Assembly: GCA_032622095.1 (NCBI GenBank)
Contig: CP136066.1
Location: 134,199,917 to 134,263,916, forward strand
Source: Siphonodentalium dalli
Taxonomy: Eukaryota; Mollusca; Scaphopoda; Gadilida; Siphonodentaliidae
Length of the DNA stretch: 64,000 nucleotides
Direction of reading: 5' to 3'
This document shows, piece after piece, positions 24,401 to 36,400 of the stretch. The notes beneath the pieces were generated by a model. The model was not told the origin of the DNA. It made no database searches and was given only the letters and a program-made list of their open reading frames with translations. How positions within the stretch are numbered: the stretch's first letter is position 1; each line of letters opens with the position of its first letter. The position numbers and the translations under genes were made by a program.

Positions 24401-27400
24401 CATTCTCTTATATATTTGAGTCTCCCATAGCGAGCCTCACATATAAGAGAATATATTGGCCTAACAATATTTACCTTGACATTGTAAGCCAGTGCATTCT
24501 CTTATATATGCAAGGGAAATGTACTGGCACATGATCTTTAATGCTGCATCAGCACAGTTCCCATCATGAAAGTTTGCTAAAATAGACACACATTTATGAT
24601 TTCTTTATTTAATCTAATCATATTACCAGAAATATTCAGAATTTCAGCTTAAATTAGGAGCTGATTTGCTAATATTGGATATTCACATAGTGAATACAAG
24701 TGAAATTAACCTAGGGATCTGCGAATCGGGGATTTTGCATCAATCCTTCCTGATATCGAATCAGCTAGTGATTGACATTGTTTACCAGTGTTTACTTCGG
24801 TGTCTCATGACAAAAACATTGCAAAATCACTAGATACCATGTAAGAATGTTAATCTTCTTCAAATCCATTGGAACTTGTATTTTCTTTAGGAAAATCATG
24901 ATATAGGCAAGTCCCTCTCAGTCTCATGGAGGGTTTGGGATACGTTGCATTGAATTTCTATCTAGCTGTGTAATAGGGAACATGACACAAAAAGTGAGAG
25001 TGATACACTTACAGACAGTTCAATCGACGTGTCACAAACCCCATGGAATGGAAGTCACTTGTCTACATTAGTTAATAAAGATAATACAAATTTCACGCAC
25101 TTGGACATGGGTACACCGTTCAGCTATATAATTGTTGTAGTCTGATACCAATGGTAGTTATCTATTACATTTTTCATCCCACAATAGATCAAATACCTAT
25201 ATCACATATTCACAGTAATTGTCTTCACGGAGGGGGTCCAAGAAAATATACATAGATTAGCAAGTGTTAAATGTTACCAACAAAATTCAACAGATAGAAA
25301 CTTGGTGCAACGCGCTCGATTAGCCGGGAAACAGAAACTGAAAGTAGGAAATTTCTAGGAATACTGCCGGCAGTGTCGCAGATAACTGGTCGCATATAAT
25401 GATGTCCATTTAAGAACATATTAAAGCCCTATGGAATTAGTAACTCGGCTATACTAGTATGTCTCTCAGTCGGTCTAATCAATAGTTTACACGAGATATC
25501 TCAATCCCGATCCATAGAGTTTTATACATTTATAAAACAAGAATAATGTCTCCCACGCTTCGTAACTTGTGAGTTTCTGATGTAGGGGCGTTGGGGTGCA
25601 TAATGAAAAGATTTATACATTACATTCTGTATTCTGGTAATACTGAGTCAAACACAATCTGAACAGCACACATGATAGTGAGACATCGATGAGACGAATA
25701 TATATGATGATTGGTCATGCAACATGCTGGACGTACACCACAGGCACAGAACAAATGAATAATGATGGATGATCTCGAGCTATACATCTATTTCTGGTAT
25801 CTCCATTATTCCAAGTATTCCAAGTATTCCAAGAAATTACCCAATTCGGAATGATTTAGGTCCTGGATGTTTTAATAATAGTAATAGCGTTCCATTTTAC
25901 TTAAACCTACATTGTAGTTTAGTAAAGATAAAATATACTTTAAGATTTAAACATACCGGTAACTGTTTTCAAAATGCTTCGTTTGATTTATTCTGCACTA
26001 TCTTATTTAGCGGGAAAGATTACTACGCGGTAATGCGTTAATTTAGTTATTGGGCTGGTTTATATTTGGATTGGCATTTGGGTTGGGCTAAAAGATAAGA
26101 ACAAGACAGTCAAGTGAATAAAGAGTGCTAGGTTGATTAGACAGATTATTAGGTTTAAAACAAATAAGTAATAAGCATGTATAAAAGAGAATTAGTATAA
26201 TTCCTACAAAACTTACTTATGCATGTAAATATATCACCGTCACAATATAATAGACCGATTGTTCTTAGGTTTCTGTTCATTCCAATCTATTTTTTGTCGT
26301 GCATAACGGCGGCTGATATTGAATTTTATTCATATATCTGAATTGGATATCTGATCTTCTAAGGTAATCAATTGAGTTCCGTATCTAACGATCACTGCAC
26401 CGTGTAGACAACTTATATACCGGTAGTGTCGATACAGATTAAATATATATGCAGCGATTGATCACTATCACATGTTGCAATCGAGCCACATAATTTGCAT
26501 AATCTATTCTGAATGACATACATTCAAAATTACCTACATTGGCTAACTCGACAACCTTGTGCTTCAATTTGTTTGTGATTTCAGGTCGTTTGGCATGTGT
26601 TATCAAGAAGCAAATAATGAGCTGCTCCAAAGTAACACCGATAGAAAATATCCGAATCTGCAGATCGAATCGATGTCGATCTTGAATCGGGTGCTCGATA
26701 TCGACATCGAATCGAATCTCGAATATTCGCAGGTCCCTAAATTAACCCTCTGTGCAGTCTTTCCTCCATGAATAAATCTGATGATGCGATATGGCCTAGT
26801 TGCTGAACAGACAAAAATCCCAACAAAACAAACACTTACTATTTTTATTTCATTTGTAGACCACATTCCACAGAGTCATACACTCACAAGAAGCTAACGA
26901 TGTCTCTGGCAGACAGAACTACTAAGCTACAGAAAATCAAAATGTTGCCAATGATTGGTAAAGATCCAGAATCACATAGAGACGAAATGATCAAGGTTCG
27001 TAAATCAATAGAAAAATATGAACTCAATAAAAAGGAAGGGATGCCAGTGACAGTATCATCAGTGTTGGAAGTGAGATTAGACAATATTATCAGTGTTGGC
27101 AGGGAGATTAGACAATATTATCATCTATAATTTTCTATATTTTTTAGCTCACCTGAGATGAACATCTTCTCCGAAATCATAAGACCGAAAGGGTTCATAT
27201 TTGGTGTGGGTGTTCCCCAGGTGGCTCACATTCTGATTTGTTCAAATGAGGTCACTGGTGCAAATAGTTGCGATGACATGGCCATAAATATTTCCCTCCA
27301 TAGTAATTCTTAAAACAACTTCTTCTTAGGTACCATCGGGTCGAATGGGTTCTTATTTGGTTTGAAAGGTCCTTGGGTGACTGGGGTTCAGATTTGTTCA

Positions 27401-30400
27401 AATGACGTCACTGGGTCAAATGTGGGCAGAGCCATGGACGTAACTCAAGAAAACAAAACAAATTCAGATTGAAGTCCCTGCTAAATTTAACAAAACAAAC
27501 ATTAGAAAAAACAAATTTAAATGGAAAAACAAATTCATTAGGCCAAACAAAAAAAGTTTTTTGATTCTTGGGCATAGCCGCGTCTGGAAAATAGGCCCGC
27601 GTTGAACCATTTTATTACGATTTTCAATTTGACCGAAGCTGTCAAATGATAACACGGAAATAGGAAACTAAAAAACAGAAATTAGTTATGTTTCAAACAT
27701 CGAATATGATAGACATACAATGGTGTATGTGTTGGTATTCAAAAACAGACACAAGGCAACGATAACTACCAGGTATATTGTCACCACAAGCTGCCCAAAC
27801 CCCAAGTTTATTAAGTCAAATGTGTTTAAATATTTTGGCATTTTATCAATTCGAAAAGGTAGATAACCCACTTTTCGTGCGGTAAACAATTCTGAGATTT
27901 CCAATTTCGGGAACGCAAATCGGAAAGAAATATGGTGCGTATCGGCGATGTGTATGCTGGTTTAATATAATAGTATTTGAAGTTTTTATGGCCAGCATGT
28001 ATAGTTACTATAGTATAGATGGATAAATATTAAAGTATATAGATAGATATAAATAGATATATACTATAAAAGGTACATACATATATCAACAACAGTAAAT
28101 TGAATTATACATTGTATATATATATATATATCATTCTGGTAAATCCCTATATGATGTACGGATAGTACACTGTCATATATTTATGTCATTCTTTATTTCT
28201 GATTTGATGTACGGGTAGTACAATGTAATAATTGGTCATTCTTTATAGTGGAATACATTAGTTTATATCAAAACAATGTTCTCCTTACATTTTCTTAACC
28301 TGGGAAGGTATAATAACCCATGCTAACTATGAGCATTATCCCCATAACAAAAATAAAAAATAAAAATAAAACCCTCGCTCCCTCATCAATTCTCAAAAAA
28401 AAATTGCCTGAGGATCAAAACACTTTTTTTGTTTGGCCTTTAAATTTAAATTTGAAAAACTAACCATGCTATAACATCTGCCAAGGTACACTGACTCACC
28501 GCACCAAATTTAGTTTAGGGGTCTGGGAGAAAAATAACGAACAGACAGATCATTACCCTCACCAATTGAACAGTCAAGTAAGTACATGTACCCATATTAC
28601 AAGAGTTGATCTTTCACATTCCTAATGCCAAAATATTATTTGAGAAGTCATCTCCTTCACTGACAACAATATAAAGCTTGTCTGTCTGCCATTATCTCCA
28701 ATGTCTTGTGTATGAAATGAGATCTTATTTTATCTGACAGTGTTTGATAAACAAATAACAGAATGGCTGGATAATATTTATTTGTTCTATGCAGTTGTAC
28801 AAGCAGGTGTTACAATATGAATATTATGTTTATATAGGCTATTAACTCCTTTTAATCTGTAATAATTTTGATATGCCAGTATTATTAGTCAGGTTTTGAT
28901 AAATTTCCAACAGTTGGAGATATTGAAGTACCATATGAAATTTAGTTTGGTCCAGTTAAGAGGTACTGGGCAATGATCTATTGGGGGAGGGGTGTGCATT
29001 TAGAAATTTCAAGGTGGACACCCCCATATCCCCTCCCACCATTCAACGAAGACCTCTACCTGTGTCCCTGTTTAGAACTACTTGTTTTAAAGTGATTTGA
29101 CAAGTATTCAAGTACTGACTATTGTAGTCTTCCGAGTCTCAGTCTTCTCGTCTTTACAGTCTGGTGAGCTGTAGTGATAATATGTATACACTCGCTAAAC
29201 AAAATTGAGGAAAATACAAATGAGGAAACCATGTAATCTGTCTGTTTCTTTGATTTTAGAAAGAAGAAGAAAGATTGAGAGCATCAGTAAGAAGGGATGC
29301 TCAGCAGAAAAGGGTGCGAGAGAAAACTCAGTCACGGGGCCTTACCTCGTCGTACCTGGAGGGTAACTATGATGATGAAGATGAAGATGAAGAAGCCATA
29401 TCAGTCAATGCAATCAAAAACATGTACAAACAAAAGAAAGGTAAGCTTGGTTTTATTAACTCACCTGAGACGAAGTCTCTGGTGGAGCTATAGTTATCAC
29501 TCCTTGTCTGTCCATCTGTCCATCCTTCTGTCAAGAATCTTCTTCTCCTCCAGAACCGTAAGACTGAATGGGTTCATATTTGGTGCAGATGTTCCCTAGG
29601 TGAATCACATTCAGATTTGTTCAAATGAGTTCACCCGGTCAAATAGTTGCGAAGCTAGGACCATAACTCTTTCCGACTATAGTAATTCTCAATTCTCAAA
29701 TTTCATTGGGCCGATTGGGTTCATATTTGGTACAAAGGGTCCTTGGGCGACTGTGGTTCAGATTTGTTCAAATGAGGACAATGTGTCGATTGTGGCGGAG
29801 CCAGTGACATAAGTAAAAAAAAAATTCAGATTGAACTCCTTGCTTAATTTAACACACAAAATTTATTTTTAATTTTTAAATCATGTTATAAAATTTGAAA
29901 AACTAACACCATTATAACATCCTCAGAGTTATGAAACTTCAGTCTTTAAGGAAATCACAGAAACTTTCCATCACCCCCCCCCCCCCACATGACCCAGGCC
30001 CCACCCTTCCCCCAACAACAGCCCCTCCACCCCGTATATCACAACTTACTTGTCACCAGAAGCAGTTATTATATCTGCCAGTATTATATCTGCCAGAGGA
30101 CTCAGTCAGGTAGCTTCAGAGAGACAAAGTCAGGTCATTAATTGAGATTAGAATGACAGATTAGAGATTAGAATGTTATTGGACAGGCTTGTGTAAACAA
30201 CTGCACTAGCACTTATGTTCGGAAGCCTGTTTCATATTATTTTCTTAACCACCACTTATCCAGGTGAAGAAAAATTGGGGGTATATTGGATTGAATTTGT
30301 CTTCTGTCTGTCAGGCGGTCCTTCTATCCATCTGTCTGTTGGGATGTCTATCCATCTGTATATCAACAATTGTTTTCTTCTCCATATTAAAGACCGAATG

Positions 30401-33400
30401 TGTTTATATATTTTAGTGTGCATGTTCCCTAGGTGACTCACAATCAGATTTGCTCAAATAAGTTCATCAGATCAAATAGGTGCAAAGCCAGGGCCATAAC
30501 TCTTTCCCTCCATAGTAATTCTTAAAACAATTTCTTCTCAAGAACAATTGGGCCTATATAGCTTATTATACCCCCTTTTTTTTTAAAAGGGGGGTATACT
30601 GTTTTGCACCTGTCCGTCCGTTTATGCGTCCGTCCGTCCGTACGTCTGTCCGATGTCTGTTCATGTCATAACTTGAACAATAGTGCTCGGATCTCAATGA
30701 AATTAGGTATGGATGTTCACTACTATGAGGACATTAAATAGAGGGTTCCATCGTTTTGTTCGGATTTTCCATTCTAGAGTTATTCATCTTTGTTTATCTG
30801 GAAAAGTTGGATTTTTGGTCCGTCTGGTGTCTGTTCATATGTCGTAACTTCAACAGTTGTGCTGGGATCTCAATGAAATTTGGAATGGATGTTCACAACT
30901 ATGAGGACATTAAATCGAGGGTTCCATCGTTTTGTTCGGATTTTCCATTCTAGAGTTATTCATCTTTGTTTATCTGGAAAAGTTGGATTTTTGGTCTGTC
31001 TGGTGTCTGTTCATGTCATAACATGAACAGTAGTGCTCGGATCTCAATGAAATTTGGTATGGATGTTCACTACTATGAGGGCATTCAATAGAGGGTTCCA
31101 TCGTTTTGTTCGGATTTTCCATTCTAGAGTTATTCATCTTTGTTTATCTGGAAATGTTGGCTTTTTGGTCTGTCTGGTGTCTGTTCATGTCGTAACTTCA
31201 ACAGTTGTGCTGGGATCTCAATGAAATTGGGTGTGGATGTTCACTACTATGAGGACATTAAAAAGAGCGTTCCATCGTTTTGTTCAGATTTTCCATTCTA
31301 GAGTTATACATCTTTGTTTATCTGGAAATGTTGGCTTTTTGGTCCGTCTGGTGTCTGTTCATGTCGTAACTTCAACAGTTGTGCTGGGATCTCAATGAAA
31401 TTGGTATGGATGTTCACCACTGTGAGGACATTCAATAGAGTGTTCCATTGTTCTGTTTGGCTTTTCCATTCTAGAGTTATTCAAGTTTGTTTATCTGGAC
31501 ATGTTGGCTGTTTGGTCCATCCGATGTCTGTTCAGGTCATAACTTGAACAGTAATGCTCGGATCTCAATGAAATTTTGTATGGATGTTCACCACTATGAG
31601 GACATTTAATGGCACATTCACCTGTTTTGTTTTGTTTTTTTGTGCTATAGTTATTCATCTTCGTTTATATGAAAATGCTGATTTTTGGGTCCATCTGTCT
31701 GAGTATAGCAGTCATAAGTTATAGATATGCCCACACTAGGCGGTATGTCACTAGTATTTGGTATGGAGGGGCCTTGGTTTCCCGGGGTTCAGATTTGTTC
31801 AAATGGGGTCATGTTTAGGAAAAGTGGTCCCCCAGAGGGTGAATTCAGTGATGCTAGCCCACCTTGCGGAATAGTGTCATTAAATTCACCTGTTGGGGAC
31901 CTCAGTCTGCAAAGGTCAGACACACTAAATACAGACTTGGCTGTTCCAATATTAGTGTCTTAACCACCACTTATCCAGGTGAAATCATACCCTTATTTTT
32001 CAAAGAAAAATATTGATATTACTAGATGAATGGATCTCATAGTTGGAGATTCACATTTGTTCTAATATCGGCAGAGATAAGAGATTTAACTCTCCTCTAT
32101 GCTGTTTGGTACTGGTATAATAATATTGATTTCTTGGCAGGCTGGTGGGGGCAATAGGGAGGGAGTGTAAAGGTGGTGGAGTTTTGACCCCCCTACTTTG
32201 ATCAAAATTTAAACAGCCTGATGCAACATTAGTTGTAGATTAGATGTTCACACCAAAATTAGGTTAGAATTGTTCTCATAGTTTGGTTTGATTTTCCAAC
32301 ATGTATGTTTTTAAATCAACAGTCCATATGTTCCTACTTCAGGTTAAACTGTTGGACAGAATTTGCTACAAATTTTAACTTTATGGGGGTGTCAGGTTGG
32401 TAATTTTCAAAAGTTTGAGAGCTGGAAGTACTGGTAACAGTTGTAAAATTCAACCTAAGAGGGATGTGCAATTTAGGATTTTTGTGAACTTACTACTGTG
32501 GTATGGTTGTCTTCTTTAAAAGGTAAGAGGTTGGAGATTTGTTAGTGATGTGCAATTAGAAAGTTCAAGGTGAAGAGCCCTGCTCATCTGAGAACCTCCA
32601 GCTATGTCCATGTTTAGAACTACTTGTCTTAAGTGATTTTGTCAAGTACTGACTGTTGTACCGGTAGTCATCAGAGTCCCAGTCTTCTCAGTCTTTACAG
32701 TCTGGTGAGCGACCCACAGTCATTGACTGTCTTGTTGTTATTACTCAATGGATTATTTCATTCAGGAACCTACTTCACCAATGTAATCTCTAAACCGTCG
32801 CTTCAGATATCTACTATCTGAAAATCATGCAGTGGATGATCTCTAGATATTTGTTCTAGGAGTTATATCAACGGCACAATCGATAACTATTTTCCTTGTA
32901 AATTTCAATTATAATTTTGAGATTTTAACGATTACTGATTTTTGAATCCACATTGCATTTCCACAGTTCATGTACTAGTTTATCATGTCAGACAAATATT
33001 TTATATTTGTTTTAAACAAATATAAAACAAAACAAAACTTTGGGATGGAGACTTGATTGGTTCCTGGCCATGTAAGTTATAAAAGTATACATTGGAATGG
33101 TTTATACCCATCTGAAGGGATGTTTAGAAAATATAAGCAGACGACAAACAGACCAACAGATAATATCAGTGCATAATTATGTAAGGGAAATGTTCAGATA
33201 ATAAATTCAGCAAATGGCCATTTGTTGAGCTTATTGTCTGAACATTTCACAAGAGAACTAAACTCATCAGTGAGCATTTAGTAAATAAATGGTTAAAAAT
33301 ATACATTGGAATAATCAATTCTCATTTGTAGGGATGTTTACATTCTCTAAGTAAATGACTAGATGAGAAACAATCTAACGGTTGTGTTACATTGAGAAAT

Positions 33401-36400
33401 TCCTTCTGGTAAACAAGGTTAGATTTTCATAAAGTTAACCCACAATTTTAGTGCTGTTAATGAGTGCTTAAAGATACGGATGGCCTTCGCTATGGGTATT
33501 GCTGTTAAAAGAGTCACATCCGTTAAAACCACCACAAACAGAAAGAATATTAATAAAAAATATCACGTAAATAGCATGTTACATGTATTGTCAAGATCGT
33601 ACACCATGTGAGAAAACAAAAGGCAAATTATGTTACAGTACAGTACATAAAGAGTGTGCAATAAGTAAAAACACTGAACACCAGGGAGACCCCACCAACA
33701 TACTTTTGTTTAAAAATGCTGCCATGTTGTTAACAACATACCGGTCTAACAGGATATCTCCCCCTGGATATCTCCCCCTCCCCTCCATGTATGACTAAAA
33801 ATATTCACTCATTTGATATTGTTTGACCCTGAAATTGTCATTAAAATGTTTTTTTGAGATGTGATTGATTTTTTTTTTTTAGATGAAAAATAATTTTGTT
33901 TATATTGACAAAAATTGTATAGCGCTCATTAATCCTTGCCACTCAAGTTTTTGTTGTTGAATGGGTCACCGTGAATCACTCTCCCAAAACAATTGCCATG
34001 GTGTTGAGTGCTTTGCTTGCCACACACTCTTTATGTGCTGTATATAAACAAATGCTCAGCTCCCACAAAGTGTGTTTTATGAATAATATCCCATTCATAC
34101 TATCATTATACTATATTATTAGTATGTTCTTGAGGACATTTTCATAATTCGGTAACTTTTATTTATTAATTATAACCTACAACCAAGGCCAGACATGCCT
34201 TTAACTTGACATTTCTCATACATTCTCAAATGTTGCATCTTCTAACATGACAACACCACAGGCGTCCACGCCATTCGGCTTCAATAGTCTAGAATAGTTT
34301 GCTTTTATATAGTTCTTTAGACCAAATTTTGTTTTTATTTATTTTATATAAAATATTTTATATGTCCAGCACACTTTGGATTATTTTGAGGAATTGTTAA
34401 ATCCCACCCTGATATTTTATAGTTCCTGCAGTTCAAATATGATATAAAAATTACTCACAGTAACAATCTTTGACTCCAAATTATAAAAGAAAGAAAAAAT
34501 AAATTCTAACTTTAATTCAAATCTTTTGGTGAGATTTAAGCTACTCTGGCTACTCCAATTTTCTGTATTTCCAATAATCTCTTGTCTCTCTGATTTATCA
34601 TATCTAACAATCTCTATTTTCAGATCGGCAAAATATTTATTCATCAGATAGTGATGATGACGAATATGATTCAGAGAAGGAACACACACAGGCGAAGAAA
34701 CTCATGAAAGCTAAGAAACTTGAATCTGATGAGGTATCTAATATGTTCATGATTCACATACAAGATTCAAATTTGATGATATCGATTGAGCTACTTCTGA
34801 TGACACATTCGGATTTGATTATTCACTCGGCCAACAACAACATAAATAAATTTTGTCGATATTCATTGAGAAATGAAGAAGAAAACCTGACTCCACACGC
34901 CGCTCACATCTTTTATTGGAGCATCTACTTACACTTAATGTGTCCCTTATCCTGATTGTAATGTGATTATGGAGCAATGTTTCCAGCTTATTTCTAGTCG
35001 GCAAATGTTCAGACTGACTATTCAGTGAATAGAGCATGGCTTGGATAATAATTTATCCATCTATTTAGCTCATTCCACATTTAATTTATTCCAATGCGCT
35101 TTACATTGATTATTACCCCAGCCATGGGGCATGGCACCATCTCCATTCCCATCCAATGAGGAAACAACCCTGTGATGCAACAAAATTGATCGCATATCAG
35201 GATTTCATACTGACAATATCCATCAATTCTCCTTTGAGTTCTCATCAAACTCACATCTCTGTCTTGACAGCGACTACAAGCCGAACACTATAACCATTCG
35301 ACTACCGAGCTCCCATCTACGTCAATTTAGTGCCCCGAGGTAGTGATAAAGCTCTCTCCACTTTGCATCAGGAACTGCTTCACTCCTAAGGGGCACTAAA
35401 TTGACGTGTTCAATAATAATACATGCTCTAATCATTATATTGTATTGAATATCTTTTTAGTACACCATCTGCCTCCATTTCCAGATTTTCCTGACGATTT
35501 AATTTGTCAATTGCAATATGTCTAAGATTATATTGACACCTTTAACAGTGTTCATTCATATCATCTGTATGCCAAACTGGGATCGTAGATGGATTAATCA
35601 CTGCACAACAGTACATTAGATTATTTATTTTCAGAAATGTCTATATTATCATTCAGCATTATCCAATTAATGAGTTGTAGTCATTTTTCGACTTAGAATT
35701 TACCCAATTTCATAACATTTTGGTTTCTAACCGATAACCCGAGTTTGGATTATTCAATCCAAAGTTGATATTGTGTGTTTATCAGCCAAAAATACAGGCC
35801 AAATTAGAATTCATCTGACTTAATAACAGTTTTACATGTAAACTAACGGGCGTATTAGCCACACCCAGCGATGCTCTTGTTATCTTTATTTTTTACAGAA
35901 ACTGATGTACTTATAACCAGGGTTTCCTGTAATACGGCAGGCCGGCTGTCAAGCGGCCTCATTACCCTCCCCAATCATGACATCGTATTTGGCCACAAAA
36001 AGGCCACAGGTTGAGCTCAACCCCCTTTTTCCCCCCTCAGGAAGGGCGACCACCGACACTGACAATTAACAGGTCACAAGGAATCATGCACTTGATGTCT
36101 GAATAAGATGTGATCAAACGTAACAAATGCCACATGGACAGTTGTTTACACAGTCCTTGGTAACGCTTTGTCAGCGAAAGTCTACCAATCATCACATCAA
36201 AGAGATCTGTGCCGTCAAAGAAAATTGTCCATGGACTTGGTTCCTGTGACTGATGAAAAGAGTCAGTTGAATACATTCAAAATCAATATGAGTCACAAGG
36301 AAGGTTTTTATAAAAGAAAACTGTGGCCTACCAATTACTTCGTTTTTATTCCACCGAGATTCCTGAAAACACAATCGACCACTGAAACCATAGTCGATAC

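Larger units (their letters stand above)
18987..26859 (+). other. LEO1 intron 8, the largest visible intron
   Basis: About 7.9 kb, more than two thirds of it identifiable transposon: 19502-22952 (with a nested hAT at 21707-22599), a double-hairpin repeat at 24350-24580 and a second hAT at 24712-26739. 22960-24340 has simple AT text and no recognised feature. Confidence 0.6.
26996..29259 (+). other. LEO1 intron 9
   Basis: It holds an AGCTCACCTGAG repeat (27147-27520), the second GGCC-ended transposon (27541-28438), a degraded piece shared with intron 1 (28440-28540) and one copy of the dispersed repeat at 28975-29190. The remainder is unrecognised. Confidence 0.55.
29441..34623 (+). other. 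LEO1 intron 10
   Basis: 29441-32750 is continuous repeat: AGCTCACC-family units (29457-29920), a hairpin-headed 174-bp tandem array (30555-31745), a palindromic motif (31825-31910) and a dispersed repeat (32380-32750). From 32750 to 34623 only a hairpin (33184-33250) and a diverged pair of segments at about 33088 and 33300 stand out. Confidence 0.55.

Noticed and set aside
35230-35318. tRNA gene on the minus strand
   Set aside because: An A-box-like motif is present but the B box is degenerate and no cloverleaf is visible; a SINE fits better.
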